From contig NZ_JAHFUY010000015.1 in NCBI RefSeq assembly GCF_023264895.1, positions 33,712-97,711 on the forward strand: a stretch of 64,000 nucleotides of DNA. Direction: 5' to 3'. The position numbers and the translations under genes were made by a program. This document shows positions 22,862 to 31,780 of this stretch, piece by piece; position 1 is the first letter of the stretch, and each line of letters begins with the position of its first letter. The notes under the pieces were generated by a model, which made no database searches, had not been told where the DNA came from, and worked only from the letters and a program-made list of their open reading frames with translations. Origin of the DNA: Herbiconiux sp. (GTDB lineage: Bacteria > Actinomycetota > Actinomycetes > Actinomycetales > Microbacteriaceae).

Positions 22862-24427
22862 ATGACTTCGGCCACGCTCTCGATCCGCTCCTCCGACCAG
22901 ACCACGACCGACGGCGAGGTGCTCGTGCTTGCGGCCCATACGCGGAGCGGCGGATCCGGTCTCGTCGTGCTCGGAGCCTCCGACGAGGTCGCGACGGCTG
23001 TCGCCGCCTCCCTCGAGGCCATCGGCTTCGGCGGCAAGAAGGACGAGTTCGTGCGACTGCCCGCGCCGGCGGGGCTGACGGCGGCGAGCATCGCCGTGGT
23101 GGGCCTCGGCACCGCCTCGCCCGACGACGACACGCTCCGCTACGCCGCGGGGGTCGCCGGCCGTCGCACGACGGCGAAGGACGCCGTCGTGATCTCGTTC
23201 GGCCAGGAGTCGGCCGACCAGCTCGTGGCCGTCGCCGAGGGAGCGGGCCTCGGCTCCTACGACTACACCGACTACCGGGGCACCGGCGCCGATCCGGCCG
23301 ACGGCTCGCCCGCCGAGGCGGCGGAGCCCGTGGGCGAGGAGGCGGGGTCGGCGACCTCGTCGCCGCGCGCCCGCTCCATCTCCATCGTGTCGGCCCTCGA
23401 CAGCGAGACGGCGGCCTCGGCGCTCGAGCGCGCCCTCGCATCCGTCGACGCGGTGGCGCTCGTGCGCGACCTCGTGAACATCCCCGCGCTCGACCTCTAC
23501 CCCTCCGTCTACGCCGATCGCGTGCAGGAGCTCGCGGCGGGCCTTCCGCTCGACGTGACGGTGTGGGACGAGCAGGAGCTCGTGGCCGAGGGCTTCGGCG
23601 GCATCGCCGGGGTCGGTCAGGGCTCCACCCGGCCGCCGCGGCTCGTCAAGGTGGCCTACTCCCCCGCCGGCGCCGCCAAGCACATCGCCCTCGTGGGCAA
23701 GGGCATCACGTTCGACACGGGCGGCCTCTCGCTCAAGCCGCCGGTGTCGATGATCGGCATGAAGTACGACATGGCCGGATCCGCCACCGTGCTCGCCGCC
23801 GTGCTGGCCGCGGCCCGGCTGTCGCTGCCGGTGCGCATCACGGCGTGGCTGTGCCTCGCCGAGAACATGCCCTCGGGCACCGCCATCCGCCCCGGTGACG
23901 TGCTCACCATCAAGGGCGGCCGCACCGTCGAGGTGCTCAACACGGATGCCGAGGGCCGGCTCGTGCTCGCCGACGGCCTCGTCGCCGCGAGTGCCGAGCA
24001 GCCCGACGCCATCGTCGACGTGGCGACCCTGACCGGGGCGGCGGTCGTGGCGCTCGGCAACCGCTACGTCGCCGCCATGGGCGACGAGGCCCTCGTCGAC
24101 GACGTGCTCGGAGCGGCGAAGCAGGCCGGCGAGTCGTTCTGGCCGATGCCGCTGCCGGCGGAGCTCCGGCCGCTGCTCGCCTCGGACATCGCCGACATCG
24201 CGAACGTGAAGCCAGGCAACACGGCGGCGGGGATGCTCGTGGCGGGCGTCTTCCTGCAGGAGTTCGTGGGCAAGCGGGAAGACGGCGGCACCATCCCCTG
24301 GGCTCACCTCGACATCGCCGGCCCCGCCCAGAACAAGGACGGCGGCTATGGGTACACGGTGAAGGGGCCGACGGGCGTGACCGTGCGGACCCTGCTCCGA
24401 CTTGCCGAGTCCTTCTCTCGTGCGTAG
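22862..24427 (+). CDS. pepA: leucyl aminopeptidase (M17)
   Basis: Cytosolic dimetal exopeptidase that removes N-terminal residues and recycles peptides. The 521-residue protein has a variable N-terminal domain (to about 170) with an insertion rich in Ala/Glu/Ser at about 140-175, and the catalytic domain with the metal and substrate motifs GKGITFDTGGLSLKP, MKYDMAGSA and NTDAEGRLVLADGL. The start is the ATG at 22862; the in-frame ATG 13 codons upstream has no better site. It precedes lpdA by 91 bases and may be co-transcribed. Confidence 0.94.
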   Translation: MTSATLSIRSSDQTTTDGEVLVLAAHTRSGGSGLVVLGASDEVATAVAASLEAIGFGGKKDEFVRLPAPAGLTAASIAVVGLGTASPDDDTLRYAAGVAGRRTTAKDAVVISFGQESADQLVAVAEGAGLGSYDYTDYRGTGADPADGSPAEAAEPVGEEAGSATSSPRARSISIVSALDSETAASALERALASVDAVALVRDLVNIPALDLYPSVYADRVQELAAGLPLDVTVWDEQELVAEGFGGIAGVGQGSTRPPRLVKVAYSPAGAAKHIALVGKGITFDTGGLSLKPPVSMIGMKYDMAGSATVLAAVLAAARLSLPVRITAWLCLAENMPSGTAIRPGDVLTIKGGRTVEVLNTDAEGRLVLADGLVAASAEQPDAIVDVATLTGAAVVALGNRYVAAMGDEALVDDVLGAAKQAGESFWPMPLPAELRPLLASDIADIANVKPGNTAAGMLVAGVFLQEFVGKREDGGTIPWAHLDIAGPAQNKDGGYGYTVKGPTGVTVRTLLRLAESFSRA

Positions 24428-24518
24428 TAAGCTCGCAGGGGCGAAAAGATATCGCTCCAATTCCGGTGCACGTCGCACTGACGCTGCACGGATCCTGACG
24501 CACGAGGGAGTTGCATAG

Positions 24519-25892
24519 GTGTCGGACCAGAACTTTGACCTTGTTGTTCTCGGCGGTGGCAGCGGCGGCTACGCGGCCGCACTGCGCGCAAGCCAGCTGG
24601 GCTTCTCGGTGGCGATGATCGAGAAGGACAAGGTAGGCGGCACGTGCCTCCACCGCGGCTGCATCCCGACCAAGGCGCTGCTGCACTCGGCCGAGGTGGC
24701 CGACGTCTCCCGCGAATCCGCCAAGTACGGCGTGAACACGACCTTCGAGGGCATCGACATCGCTGCCGTCACCGCCTACCGCGAGGGCATCGTCGCCTCG
24801 AAGTTCAAGGGCCTCGAGGGCCTCGTGAAGGCGCGCAAGATCACCACGATCCCGGGCGAGGGGCGTCTCACCTCCCCCACGACCGTGCAGGTCGGCGGAG
24901 ACACGATCACGGGCAAGAAGATCGTGCTGGCCACGGGCTCCTACTCGCGCACCCTCCCCGGCCTCGAGATCGGTGGCCGGGTCATCACCTCCGAGCACGC
25001 CCTCGCGCTCGACTTCATCCCCAAGAAGGTCGTCATCCTCGGCGGCGGCGTCATCGGCGTCGAGTTCGCGAGCGTCTGGAAGTCGTTCGGCGTCGACGTC
25101 ACGATCATCGAGGCGCTTCCCCACCTCGTGCCGAACGAGGACGAGGCGATCTCGAAGCAGTTCGAGCGCGCGTTCCGCAAGCGCGGCATCGCCTTCAACC
25201 TCGGCACCCGTTTCTCGGGCGTCACGCAGGACGACAACGGTGTGGTGGTCTCCCTCGAAGACGGCAAGACCTTCGACGGCGACCTTCTGCTCGTGGCCGT
25301 GGGGCGCGGCCCGGCGACCCAGGGCCTCGGCTTCGAGGAGGCCGGTGTCACGGTCGACCGCGGCTTCGTGATCACGAACGACCGCCTCGAGACGAGCGTT
25401 CCCGGCGTCTACGCCGTGGGCGACATCGTTCCCGGCCTGCAGCTGGCCCACCGCGGCTTCCAGCAGGGCATCTTCGTGGCCGAGGAGATCGCGGGCCTCA
25501 ACCCGCAGGTGGTCGAAGACGTCAACATCCCCAAGGTCACCTACTCCGACCCCGAGGTCGCCTCCGTGGGCCTCACCGAGGCGAAGGCCGCCGAGAAGTA
25601 CGGCGCCGACAAGATCACCGCCTACGACTACAGCCTCGCCGGCAACGGCAAGAGCCACATCATCGGCACGACCGGATCGGTGAAGGTCGTGCGTGTCAAC
25701 GACGGCCCCGTCATCGGCATCCACATGATCGGCGCCCGCGTGGGCGAGCTGATCGGCGAGGGCCAGCTGATCGTGAACTGGGAGGCCTACCCCGAGGACG
25801 TGGCCTCGCTCGTGCACGCACACCCCACGCAGAACGAAGCACTCGGCGAAGCGCACCTGGCCCTGGCCGGGAAGCCGCTGCACGCCATCTGA
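24519..25892 (+). CDS. lpdA: dihydrolipoyl dehydrogenase (E3)
   Basis: FAD-dependent disulfide reductase that reoxidises dihydrolipoyl groups of 2-oxoacid dehydrogenase complexes using NAD+. The 457-residue protein shows the FAD motif GGGSGGYAAALRA, the redox disulfide GGTCLHRGCIPTK, the NAD motif GGGVIGVEFASVW, and the C-terminal catalytic HAHPTQNEA. It starts at GTG 24519 with GAGGGAG eight bases upstream. sucB follows after 111 bases and a stem-loop; together they supply E2 and E3, probably for AceE (57050-59776) and 2-oxoglutarate dehydrogenase. Confidence 0.96.
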   Translation: MSDQNFDLVVLGGGSGGYAAALRASQLGFSVAMIEKDKVGGTCLHRGCIPTKALLHSAEVADVSRESAKYGVNTTFEGIDIAAVTAYREGIVASKFKGLEGLVKARKITTIPGEGRLTSPTTVQVGGDTITGKKIVLATGSYSRTLPGLEIGGRVITSEHALALDFIPKKVVILGGGVIGVEFASVWKSFGVDVTIIEALPHLVPNEDEAISKQFERAFRKRGIAFNLGTRFSGVTQDDNGVVVSLEDGKTFDGDLLLVAVGRGPATQGLGFEEAGVTVDRGFVITNDRLETSVPGVYAVGDIVPGLQLAHRGFQQGIFVAEEIAGLNPQVVEDVNIPKVTYSDPEVASVGLTEAKAAEKYGADKITAYDYSLAGNGKSHIIGTTGSVKVVRVNDGPVIGIHMIGARVGELIGEGQLIVNWEAYPEDVASLVHAHPTQNEALGEAHLALAGKPLHAI

Positions 25893-25902
25893 TCGGACCC
25901 CT

Positions 25903-25937
25903 CCGCGCGGCGGCTCACACGAAGAGGCGCCGCGCGG
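25903..25937 (+). terminator. stem-loop between lpdA and sucB
   Basis: Perfect 10-base arms (CCGCGCGGCG at 25903-25912 and CGCCGCGCGG at 25928-25937) enclose a 15-base loop, starting 10 bases after the lpdA stop. No T-run follows. It may terminate or attenuate the lpdA transcript; a possible -10 (TAGGCT, 25964-25969) for sucB lies just downstream. Confidence 0.5.
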
Positions 25938-26003
25938 CCCGAGCAGCACAAGGTCCGGCCCACTAGGCTTGAAAACGAACGGTTCCAAAAGGAGACAAAG
26001 GTC

Positions 26004-27524
26004 ATGAGCGAATCCGTCAACCTTCCCGCACTCGGAGAGAGTGTCACTGAAGGAACGGTCACCCGATGGCTCAAGAACGTCGGCGATCGTGTCGAGGTTG
26101 ACGAGCCCCTTCTCGAGGTCTCGACCGACAAGGTCGACACCGAGATCCCCTCGCCGGTGGCGGGTGTGATCGAGGAGATCCTCGTGCAGGAGGACGAGAC
26201 GGTCGAGGTCGGGACCGCTCTGGTCACGATCGGCGACGGATCGGGCGGCGGTTCTGCGGCTCCCGAGGCCCCTGCCGAGGAGGCTCCGGCCGCCGAGGCC
26301 GAGGCTCCCGCCGCCGAGGCCCCCGCCGAGCCCGCTCCCGCGGCTCCGTCGGAGGAGGCCCCGGAAGAGGTCATCACCTCGTCGGTCGACGCTCCGGCAC
26401 CTGCCGAGGAGACCCCGGCCGAGGCCCCCGAGCCTGTCCAGGAGGCTCCGGCCGCCGCCGCACCGGCACCTGCCGCCGCGCCTGCTGCTCCGGCTCCGGC
26501 CGCTGCACCTGCTGCTGCTCCGGCCCCCGCTGCTGCACCGGCTCCTGCCGCTGCTCCTGCACCCGCTGCTCCGGCCGCCGCGGCACCGTCGGCTCCCGCA
26601 GCCACCGGTTCCAACGCCGGCTACGTCACCCCGCTCGTGCGGAAGCTCGCCCACGACAAGGGCATCGACCTCTCGAGCGTCACGGGTTCGGGCGTCGGAG
26701 GCCGCATCCGCAAGGAGGACGTGCTCGCCGCCGTCGAGAAGGCGGCAGCTCCGGCTGCCTCCACCGCTGCGGCCGCTCCGGCCAAGCGCGCTCCGCTCGA
26801 GGTCTCCGAGCTCCGCGGCACCACGCAGCCGATGTCGCGTCTCCGCAAGGTCGTCGCTGAGCGCGCCGTGGCCTCGATGCAGGCCTCGGCCCAGCTGACC
26901 ACGGTGGTGAAGGTCGACGTCACGAAGGTGGCGGCCTTCCGCACCGCGGTCAAGGACCGCTTCCTCGAGAAGACCGGCACCAAGCTCTCCTTCCTGCCGT
27001 TCTTCGCGCTGGCTGCGACCGAGGCGCTGAAGGCCTACCCGGTCATCAACGCCACCGTCGACGGCGAGTCGATCGTCTACCCGGACCACGAGGGCATCAG
27101 CATCGCGGTCGACACCGAGCGCGGCCTCCTCACCCCCGTGGTGAAGAACGCCGGAGACCTCGACATCGCAGGCTTCGCCGCCCAGATCGCCGATCTCGCC
27201 GCCCGTACCCGCGACAACAAGCTGAAGCCCGACGAGCTCTCCGGCGGCACCTTCACGCTCACCAACACGGGTTCGCGCGGCGCGCTGTTCGACACCCCGC
27301 TGGTGTTCCTGCCGCAGGTGGCCATCCTCGGCACCGGCATCGTCACGAAGGAGCCGACGGTCGTGACCGTCGACGGCGCCGACGCGATCGCCGTGCGCTC
27401 GATCGTGTACCTCGCGCTCAGCTACGACCACCGCATCGTCGACGGAGCGGACGCCGCGCGCTTCCTCACCGCCGTGAAGAACCGCCTCGAGGACGGCGAC
27501 TTCGAGGGCGACCTGGGCATCTAG
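26004..27524 (+). CDS. sucB: dihydrolipoamide acyltransferase (E2), SucB type
   Basis: Lipoyl-bearing core of a 2-oxoacid dehydrogenase complex, 506 residues. One lipoyl domain occupies about 1-76 with the modified lysine 43 in [13 protein letters not shown] long linker of Ala, Pro and Glu repeats spans about 80-205. The peripheral subunit-binding domain begins [17 protein letters not shown] and contains [15 protein letters not shown]. The catalytic domain ends with the active-site motif [23 protein letters not shown] lies nine bases before the ATG. Many actinobacteria use one such E2 for both pyruvate and 2-oxoglutarate; which E1 it serves cannot be decided here. Confidence 0.93.
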   Translation: MSESVNLPALGESVTEGTVTRWLKNVGDRVEVDEPLLEVSTDKVDTEIPSPVAGVIEEILVQEDETVEVGTALVTIGDGSGGGSAAPEAPAEEAPAAEAEAPAAEAPAEPAPAAPSEEAPEEVITSSVDAPAPAEETPAEAPEPVQEAPAAAAPAPAAAPAAPAPAAAPAAAPAPAAAPAPAAAPAPAAPAAAAPSAPAATGSNAGYVTPLVRKLAHDKGIDLSSVTGSGVGGRIRKEDVLAAVEKAAAPAASTAAAAPAKRAPLEVSELRGTTQPMSRLRKVVAERAVASMQASAQLTTVVKVDVTKVAAFRTAVKDRFLEKTGTKLSFLPFFALAATEALKAYPVINATVDGESIVYPDHEGISIAVDTERGLLTPVVKNAGDLDIAGFAAQIADLAARTRDNKLKPDELSGGTFTLTNTGSRGALFDTPLVFLPQVAILGTGIVTKEPTVVTVDGADAIAVRSIVYLALSYDHRIVDGADAARFLTAVKNRLEDGDFEGDLGI

Positions 27525-27538
27525 CCCTCGCCGCCGTC

Positions 27539-28885
27539 TCACGGGCCCACCGGCCCGTACGATCGCAGTCTCCAGCCGGCCCCGCCCCTCACCACGAGGA
27601 GCGGGGCCGCTGCCGTTCCCGGCCCAGTCACCTCGACGAGCGCGAAGTCGCCCACCCGCTGCACCAGACGGAGGACCCCTGCCCCGGGGTCGGCCGGCAG
27701 CATCCTCCGTTCGCTCGAATCACCCTGCATCTCCTCCAGATCAGCCGCCAGCGCCGGCGACCCCCACTGATCCACCCCGTCGAGGCACGCCGCGTCGCCG
27801 GCCGCGAAGCACGTGGCCCGCACCCGCAGCAGCGCCGCCGTCGCCGCGACCGGATCGTCACCCCGCACCGCCGAATCCGTCTCGCCATCCGCACCGCCGC
27901 CACTTCCCTCGTCGCCGTCTGCCTCGTCGCCATCCACCTCGTCGCCGTCCGTTCCGCCGCCAGCGGCCACCCCGGCGCCGTCAGATTCCACCGTTCCTTG
28001 TCCCCCACCCTCAGCCGGTTCACCACCCGGCATCAGCACCACGACCGCGGTGACCACCACCGCCACCAGCACGGCAGCGAGCCCGGCCTTCGCGAACACC
28101 CGGCGCGGCAAGCGCCGAGCCCAGCCACCCGGCGCGGCTCGCACGGCGCGGAGGAACTCGCCCACCGCCACCAGCGCCGGATCGACCGTCTCGGCGACCC
28201 GCGGCGCCTCACCGGCCGCCGGCACGGACGCGCGCTCATCCGCCCACGCCCACTCCTCCCCGAGCCCGGCCCTGGGGTCGTCCGCGCCGACGGTCCGCCC
28301 CGGCGTCCGCGCCAGCCGCGACACCCACGCGCTGTCGCGGCCCACGGCTTCGTCGAACCCCGGTGCCCCGCGCGCGACGGCGCGACCGAACCCCACGAGG
28401 GTGACGCCCGCATCCGGCCCCACGAGCACCGACCCGGGGTCGAGACCACCGTGCGCCCAGCCTGCCTCGTGCAGCTGCCGCACCGCGGCACCGACCGCCC
28501 GCACCACCGAGTCATCGGAGTGGCCGGACGCCCCGAGCACATCTCCCAGCGGCCGGCCCTCACACCGCGACAGGACGAGTGCGGGGCGCCCCTCCTCGCC
28601 GCTCACCACCTCGATCAGGCGGGGCATCGCCGCGATCGGCCGCGCGGAGAGCGCCTCGAGCTCGGCGAGGTGGCTCGCCGTGGCGAACCGAGCGTGCCGC
28701 ACCGAGGTGCCGGCACCGCCCAGCCGCACCTTCACCACGACGGAGCGCGCGGCGACCGACGGCGGTTCCCGGGCAGCCACGGCGGCGAACACGTTCGCGC
28801 GCTCCCCCACCGACAGCACCTCGGTGAGGGTGTACCCGCCCACCACGGGCACCCGGGGCTCGGAGATCGTGTCGGCACGTCGCAT
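27539..28885 (-). CDS. membrane-anchored protein with degenerate protein-kinase-like domain
   Basis: 448-residue protein from the ATG at 28885. Residues about 15-255 resemble a Ser/Thr kinase fold: a glycine-loop-like GYTLTEVLSVGERANVFAAV, VVVKVRL with lysine 52, then HEAGWAHGGLDPGSVLV at 139-155 and LVGFGRAV near 163-170. The catalytic loop HxDxxxxN is HGGLDPGS, and DFG is GFG, so both key aspartates are missing and it is a predicted pseudokinase. One transmembrane helix lies at about 266-284. An Asp/Glu/Gly-rich linker (about 290-345) precedes a small extracytoplasmic domain of about 100 residues. It is convergent with sucB and diverges from DUF4191. Function unknown; the topology resembles PknB-like sensors. 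Confidence 0.8.
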   Translation of the reverse strand: MRRADTISEPRVPVVGGYTLTEVLSVGERANVFAAVAAREPPSVAARSVVVKVRLGGAGTSVRHARFATASHLAELEALSARPIAAMPRLIEVVSGEEGRPALVLSRCEGRPLGDVLGASGHSDDSVVRAVGAAVRQLHEAGWAHGGLDPGSVLVGPDAGVTLVGFGRAVARGAPGFDEAVGRDSAWVSRLARTPGRTVGADDPRAGLGEEWAWADERASVPAAGEAPRVAETVDPALVAVGEFLRAVRAAPGGWARRLPRRVFAKAGLAAVLVAVVVTAVVVLMPGGEPAEGGGQGTVESDGAGVAAGGGTDGDEVDGDEADGDEGSGGGADGETDSAVRGDDPVAATAALLRVRATCFAAGDAACLDGVDQWGSPALAADLEEMQGDSSERRMLPADPGAGVLRLVQRVGDFALVEVTGPGTAAAPLLVVRGGAGWRLRSYGPVGP

Positions 28886-29036
28886 CCACCCAGGGTGCCC
28901 CGCACGCGGCGGAGAGAGGTCGCAGAGCACGTTCCGGTGGACGACCGAGGACGATGGCGGCGCTGTGCAGGAAGCGCCGCACGCCTGCCGCGAACAGTGG
29001 CGCGGGCAGAGGGGCCGACGAAGTATCCTTGGAGTC

Positions 29037-29750
29037 ATGGCACGCAAGACCGACTCCGCACCGAAGAAGCCCAAAGAACCGGGCCGCATCAAGCAGATGT
29101 GGCAGGTCTTCAAGATGACCCGCCGCTACGACTCCAACGCGGTGTGGATCATGGCGCTCGGTTTCGCGCTCCCGGTGCTCGCCGGCGTGGCCCTCGCGCT
29201 CATCCTGTCGCGCGACAACGTCTTCGGGCTCGTCATGTGGATCCTCGCGGGCGTGCTCGCGGGCCTCCTCGCCGCCCTCATCATCCTCGGCCGCCGCGCC
29301 GAGCGCGCCGCGTACAAGCAGATCGAGGGCCAGCCCGGTGCCGTCGGCGCCGTGCTCCGCAGCTCGCTGAAGCGCAGCTGGACCGGCAGCGAGATGCCGA
29401 TCGCCGTCAACGGCAAGTCGCAGGATGCGGTCTACCGGGCCGTCGGCCGCGGCGGGGTCGTCCTCATCGGCGAGGGTCCGCGCACCCGCACCACGAAGAT
29501 GCTCGAGGAGGAGCGCCGAAAGGTGCTCCGCATCCTCCCCAACGTGCCCGTGACCTTCCTCACCGTGGGCCCCGACCCCGACGCCGTGCCGCTCCACCGC
29601 GTGGCCGCGAAGATGGCCCGCCTGAAGCCCGCGCTCACCAAGCCCGAGGTGCTCGCCGTGTCGAACCGCCTCACGTCGCTGTCGTCGTCTCCTCTGCCCA
29701 TCCCGAAGGGCATCGACCCGATGCGGATGCGCCCTCAGCGCGGCCGCTGA
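29037..29750 (+). CDS. DUF4191 family membrane protein
   Basis: 237-residue actinobacterial protein of unknown function. A basic N-terminus (MARKTDSAPKKPKEPGRIKQMWQVFKMTRR) is followed by two transmembrane helices at about 38-58 and 63-86 and a cytoplasmic C-terminal domain with GQPGAVGAVLRSSLKRSWTG and GVVLIGEGPRTRTTKMLEEERRK. It ends in a Pro/Arg tail. It lies directly upstream of the RDD gene (seven bases) and glnA, a conserved order. The ribosome site GGAG is unusually close to the ATG. Confidence 0.88.
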   Translation: MARKTDSAPKKPKEPGRIKQMWQVFKMTRRYDSNAVWIMALGFALPVLAGVALALILSRDNVFGLVMWILAGVLAGLLAALIILGRRAERAAYKQIEGQPGAVGAVLRSSLKRSWTGSEMPIAVNGKSQDAVYRAVGRGGVVLIGEGPRTRTTKMLEEERRKVLRILPNVPVTFLTVGPDPDAVPLHRVAAKMARLKPALTKPEVLAVSNRLTSLSSSPLPIPKGIDPMRMRPQRGR

Positions 29751-29757
29751 GAACCGC

Positions 29758-30168
29758 GTGACCACCACCTCCGGCGGAGCCGCCCCGAGCGACTGGCCAG
29801 GCGAGAGGCTTGGCTTCAACCGCGAGGGGCGCGGCTCCGTGGCGCGCCCCGGTCGTCGCATCCTGGCGCTGCTGATCGACTTCGCCTTCTGCTACGTCAT
29901 CTACTTCGCGTTCTTCTTCGAGAACCCCTGGGCCTCGAGCGTCATCTTCCTGATCGAGCAGGTCGTGCTCATGGCCACGCTCGGCGGCGGCCTCGGCCAC
30001 CTGCTGCTCGGCATGCGTGTGGTGCGGCTGAACGGGTCGTACGCCGGCTGGTGGCGCCCGATCGTCCGCACGGTGCTCCTGATGCTCGTCATCCCGGCTG
30101 TGGTCTGGGATTCGGATCAGCGGGGCCTGCACGACGTCTTCTCCGGCACGGTCCTGGTGAAGCGCTAG
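29758..30168 (+). CDS. RDD family membrane protein
   Basis: 136-residue protein with the RDD-family layout: the RPGRRILALLIDFAF motif begins the first helix and three hydrophobic segments follow, ending in DVFSGTVLVKR. RDD proteins are small membrane proteins of largely unknown role, some implicated in ion tolerance. It starts with GTG seven bases after DUF4191 and precedes glnA by 115 bases, with a regulatory stretch between them. Confidence 0.86.
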   Translation: MTTTSGGAAPSDWPGERLGFNREGRGSVARPGRRILALLIDFAFCYVIYFAFFFENPWASSVIFLIEQVVLMATLGGGLGHLLLGMRVVRLNGSYAGWWRPIVRTVLLMLVIPAVVWDSDQRGLHDVFSGTVLVKR

Positions 30169-30170
30169 CC

Positions 30171-30186
30171 GTAACATCCCGGAAAC
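30171..30186 (+). promoter_or_regulatory. GlnR-type box upstream of glnA
   Basis: GTAAC-N6-GAAAC matches the actinobacterial GlnR half-site pair (GTnAC-n6-GAAAC). Further GTGAC (30191-30195) and GTAAC (30204-30208) elements follow, at non-standard spacing. The site lies about 100 bases before the glnA ATG, where nitrogen regulation is expected. Binding is inferred from the motif only. Confidence 0.55.
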
Positions 30187-30283
30187 AAGGGTGACACCGA
30201 GGGGTAACGGCTTACCGCTAGCCTTACCTGTGGCTACATCTTTGTAGTTTTTTCCTGTTCCAAGCCATTTGGAGATCTCTCAC

Positions 30284-31708
30284 ATGTTCAGTGATTCTTC
30301 CGAGGTGCTCAAGTTCATCAAGGACACCGACGTCAAGTTCCTTGATATCCGCTTCACCGACCTCCCCGGTGTGCAGCAGCACTTCAACATTCCCGCCTCC
30401 ACCGTCGATGAGGAGTTCTTCGCCGTCGGCCAGCTCTTCGATGGCTCGTCGATCCGCGGCTTCGCGTCGATCCACGAGTCGGACATGCAGCTCATCCCTG
30501 ATGTCTCCACGGCTTACGTCGACCCCTTCCGGGCCGAGCGCACCCTCATCCTCGTCTTCGACATCTACAACCCCCGGAACGGTGAGATCTACAGCCGCGA
30601 CCCGCGTCAGGTCGCCAAGAAGGCCGAGAAGTACCTGGCATCGACCGGCATCGCCGACACCGCGTTCTTCGCTCCCGAGGCCGAGTTCTACATCTTCGAC
30701 GACGTGCGCTACGAGGTGAAGCAGAACTCGAGCTTCTACTCGGTCGACTCCGACGAGGCCGCCTGGAACACGGGCCGCGTGGAAGAGGGCGGAAACCTCG
30801 GCAACAAGACCCCCTACAAGGGCGGCTACTTCCCCGTCTCCCCCGTCGACCAGCACGCCGACCTCCGCGACGACATCTCGCTGAAGCTCATCGACGCCGG
30901 ACTCATCCTCGAGCGCGCCCACCACGAGGTCGGCACCGCCGGCCAGGGTGAGATCAACTACCGCTTCGACACCATGGTGCACGCGGCCGACGACATCCTG
31001 AAGTTCAAGTACATCGTCAAGAACACGGCGAACCTGTGGGGCAAGACCGCCACGTTCATGCCGAAGCCGCTCTTCGGCGACAACGGATCGGGCATGCACA
31101 CCCACCAGTCGCTCTGGAACGACGGCACCCCGCTGTTCTACGACGAGGCCGGCTACGGCGGACTCAGCGACCTGGCTCGCTGGTACATCGGAGGCCTGCT
31201 CAAGCACGCCCCCGCCGTGCTCGCCTTCACGAACCCGACGGTGAACTCCTACCACCGCCTCGTTCCCGGCTTCGAGGCCCCCGTGAACCTGGTCTACTCG
31301 GCCGGCAACCGCTCGGCGTCGATCCGCATCCCGATCACGGGCACGAACCCCAAGGCCAAGCGCATCGAGTTCCGCGCGCCCGACGCCTCGGGAAACCCGT
31401 ACCTCGCGTTCGCCGCGCAGCTGATGGCGGGCCTGGACGGCATCCAGAACCGCATCGAGCCGCACGAGCCCGTCGACAAGGACCTGTACGAGCTTCCCCC
31501 CGAGGAGGCCAAGAACATCCCCCAGGTCCCCGCGTCGCTCGATGCCGCCCTCGACGCTCTCGAGGCCGACCACGAGTTCCTCACCAAGGGCAACGTCTTC
31601 ACTCCCGACCTGATCGAGACCTGGATCTCGTACAAGCGCGAGAACGAGATCAAGCCCATCGCCCAGCGCCCGCACCCGTTCGAGTTCGAGCTCTACTACG
31701 GCGTCTGA
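30284..31708 (+). CDS. glnA: glutamine synthetase, type I
   Basis: Makes glutamine from glutamate, ammonia and ATP; the main ammonium-assimilating enzyme. The 474-residue protein has [12 protein letters not shown], the catalytic [22 protein letters not shown] and the ATP loop NRSASIRIP. The adenylylation tyrosine is residue 402 in [10 protein letters not shown], so the glnE product (35493-38486) can regulate it. I start at the ATG 30284, with GGAG nine bases upstream; a TTG five codons earlier is unlikely. The leader contains a GlnR-type box and a tiny hairpin (CTACA-TCTT-TGTAG) followed by six T at 30234-30253. A rho-independent-type terminator follows. Confidence 0.97.
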   Translation: MFSDSSEVLKFIKDTDVKFLDIRFTDLPGVQQHFNIPASTVDEEFFAVGQLFDGSSIRGFASIHESDMQLIPDVSTAYVDPFRAERTLILVFDIYNPRNGEIYSRDPRQVAKKAEKYLASTGIADTAFFAPEAEFYIFDDVRYEVKQNSSFYSVDSDEAAWNTGRVEEGGNLGNKTPYKGGYFPVSPVDQHADLRDDISLKLIDAGLILERAHHEVGTAGQGEINYRFDTMVHAADDILKFKYIVKNTANLWGKTATFMPKPLFGDNGSGMHTHQSLWNDGTPLFYDEAGYGGLSDLARWYIGGLLKHAPAVLAFTNPTVNSYHRLVPGFEAPVNLVYSAGNRSASIRIPITGTNPKAKRIEFRAPDASGNPYLAFAAQLMAGLDGIQNRIEPHEPVDKDLYELPPEEAKNIPQVPASLDAALDALEADHEFLTKGNVFTPDLIETWISYKRENEIKPIAQRPHPFEFELYYGV

Positions 31709-31723
31709 TCCGCTGATCATGTC

Positions 31724-31757
31724 GAAGGCCGCATTCTCCTTGGAGGGTGCGGCCTTC
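31724..31757 (+). terminator. glnA terminator
   Basis: Perfect 10-base arms GAAGGCCGCA and TGCGGCCTTC enclose a 14-base loop that itself pairs CTCC with GGAG, giving a long hairpin 16 bases after the glnA stop. Downstream bases are TTCGTG, so the T-tract is weak. Confidence 0.75.
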
Positions 31758-31780
31758 TTCGTGTACACATGGCGTGAGAG

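Noticed and set aside
26240-26620. Repetitive GC-rich tract resembling a tandem repeat array
   Set aside because: It encodes the flexible Ala/Pro/Glu linker of the E2 protein, normal for the family.
23937-27542. Minus-strand open frame of 1201 codons with Gly/Arg/Ser repeats
   Set aside because: Antisense to pepA, lpdA and sucB; the repeats mirror the Ala/Pro linker of sucB.
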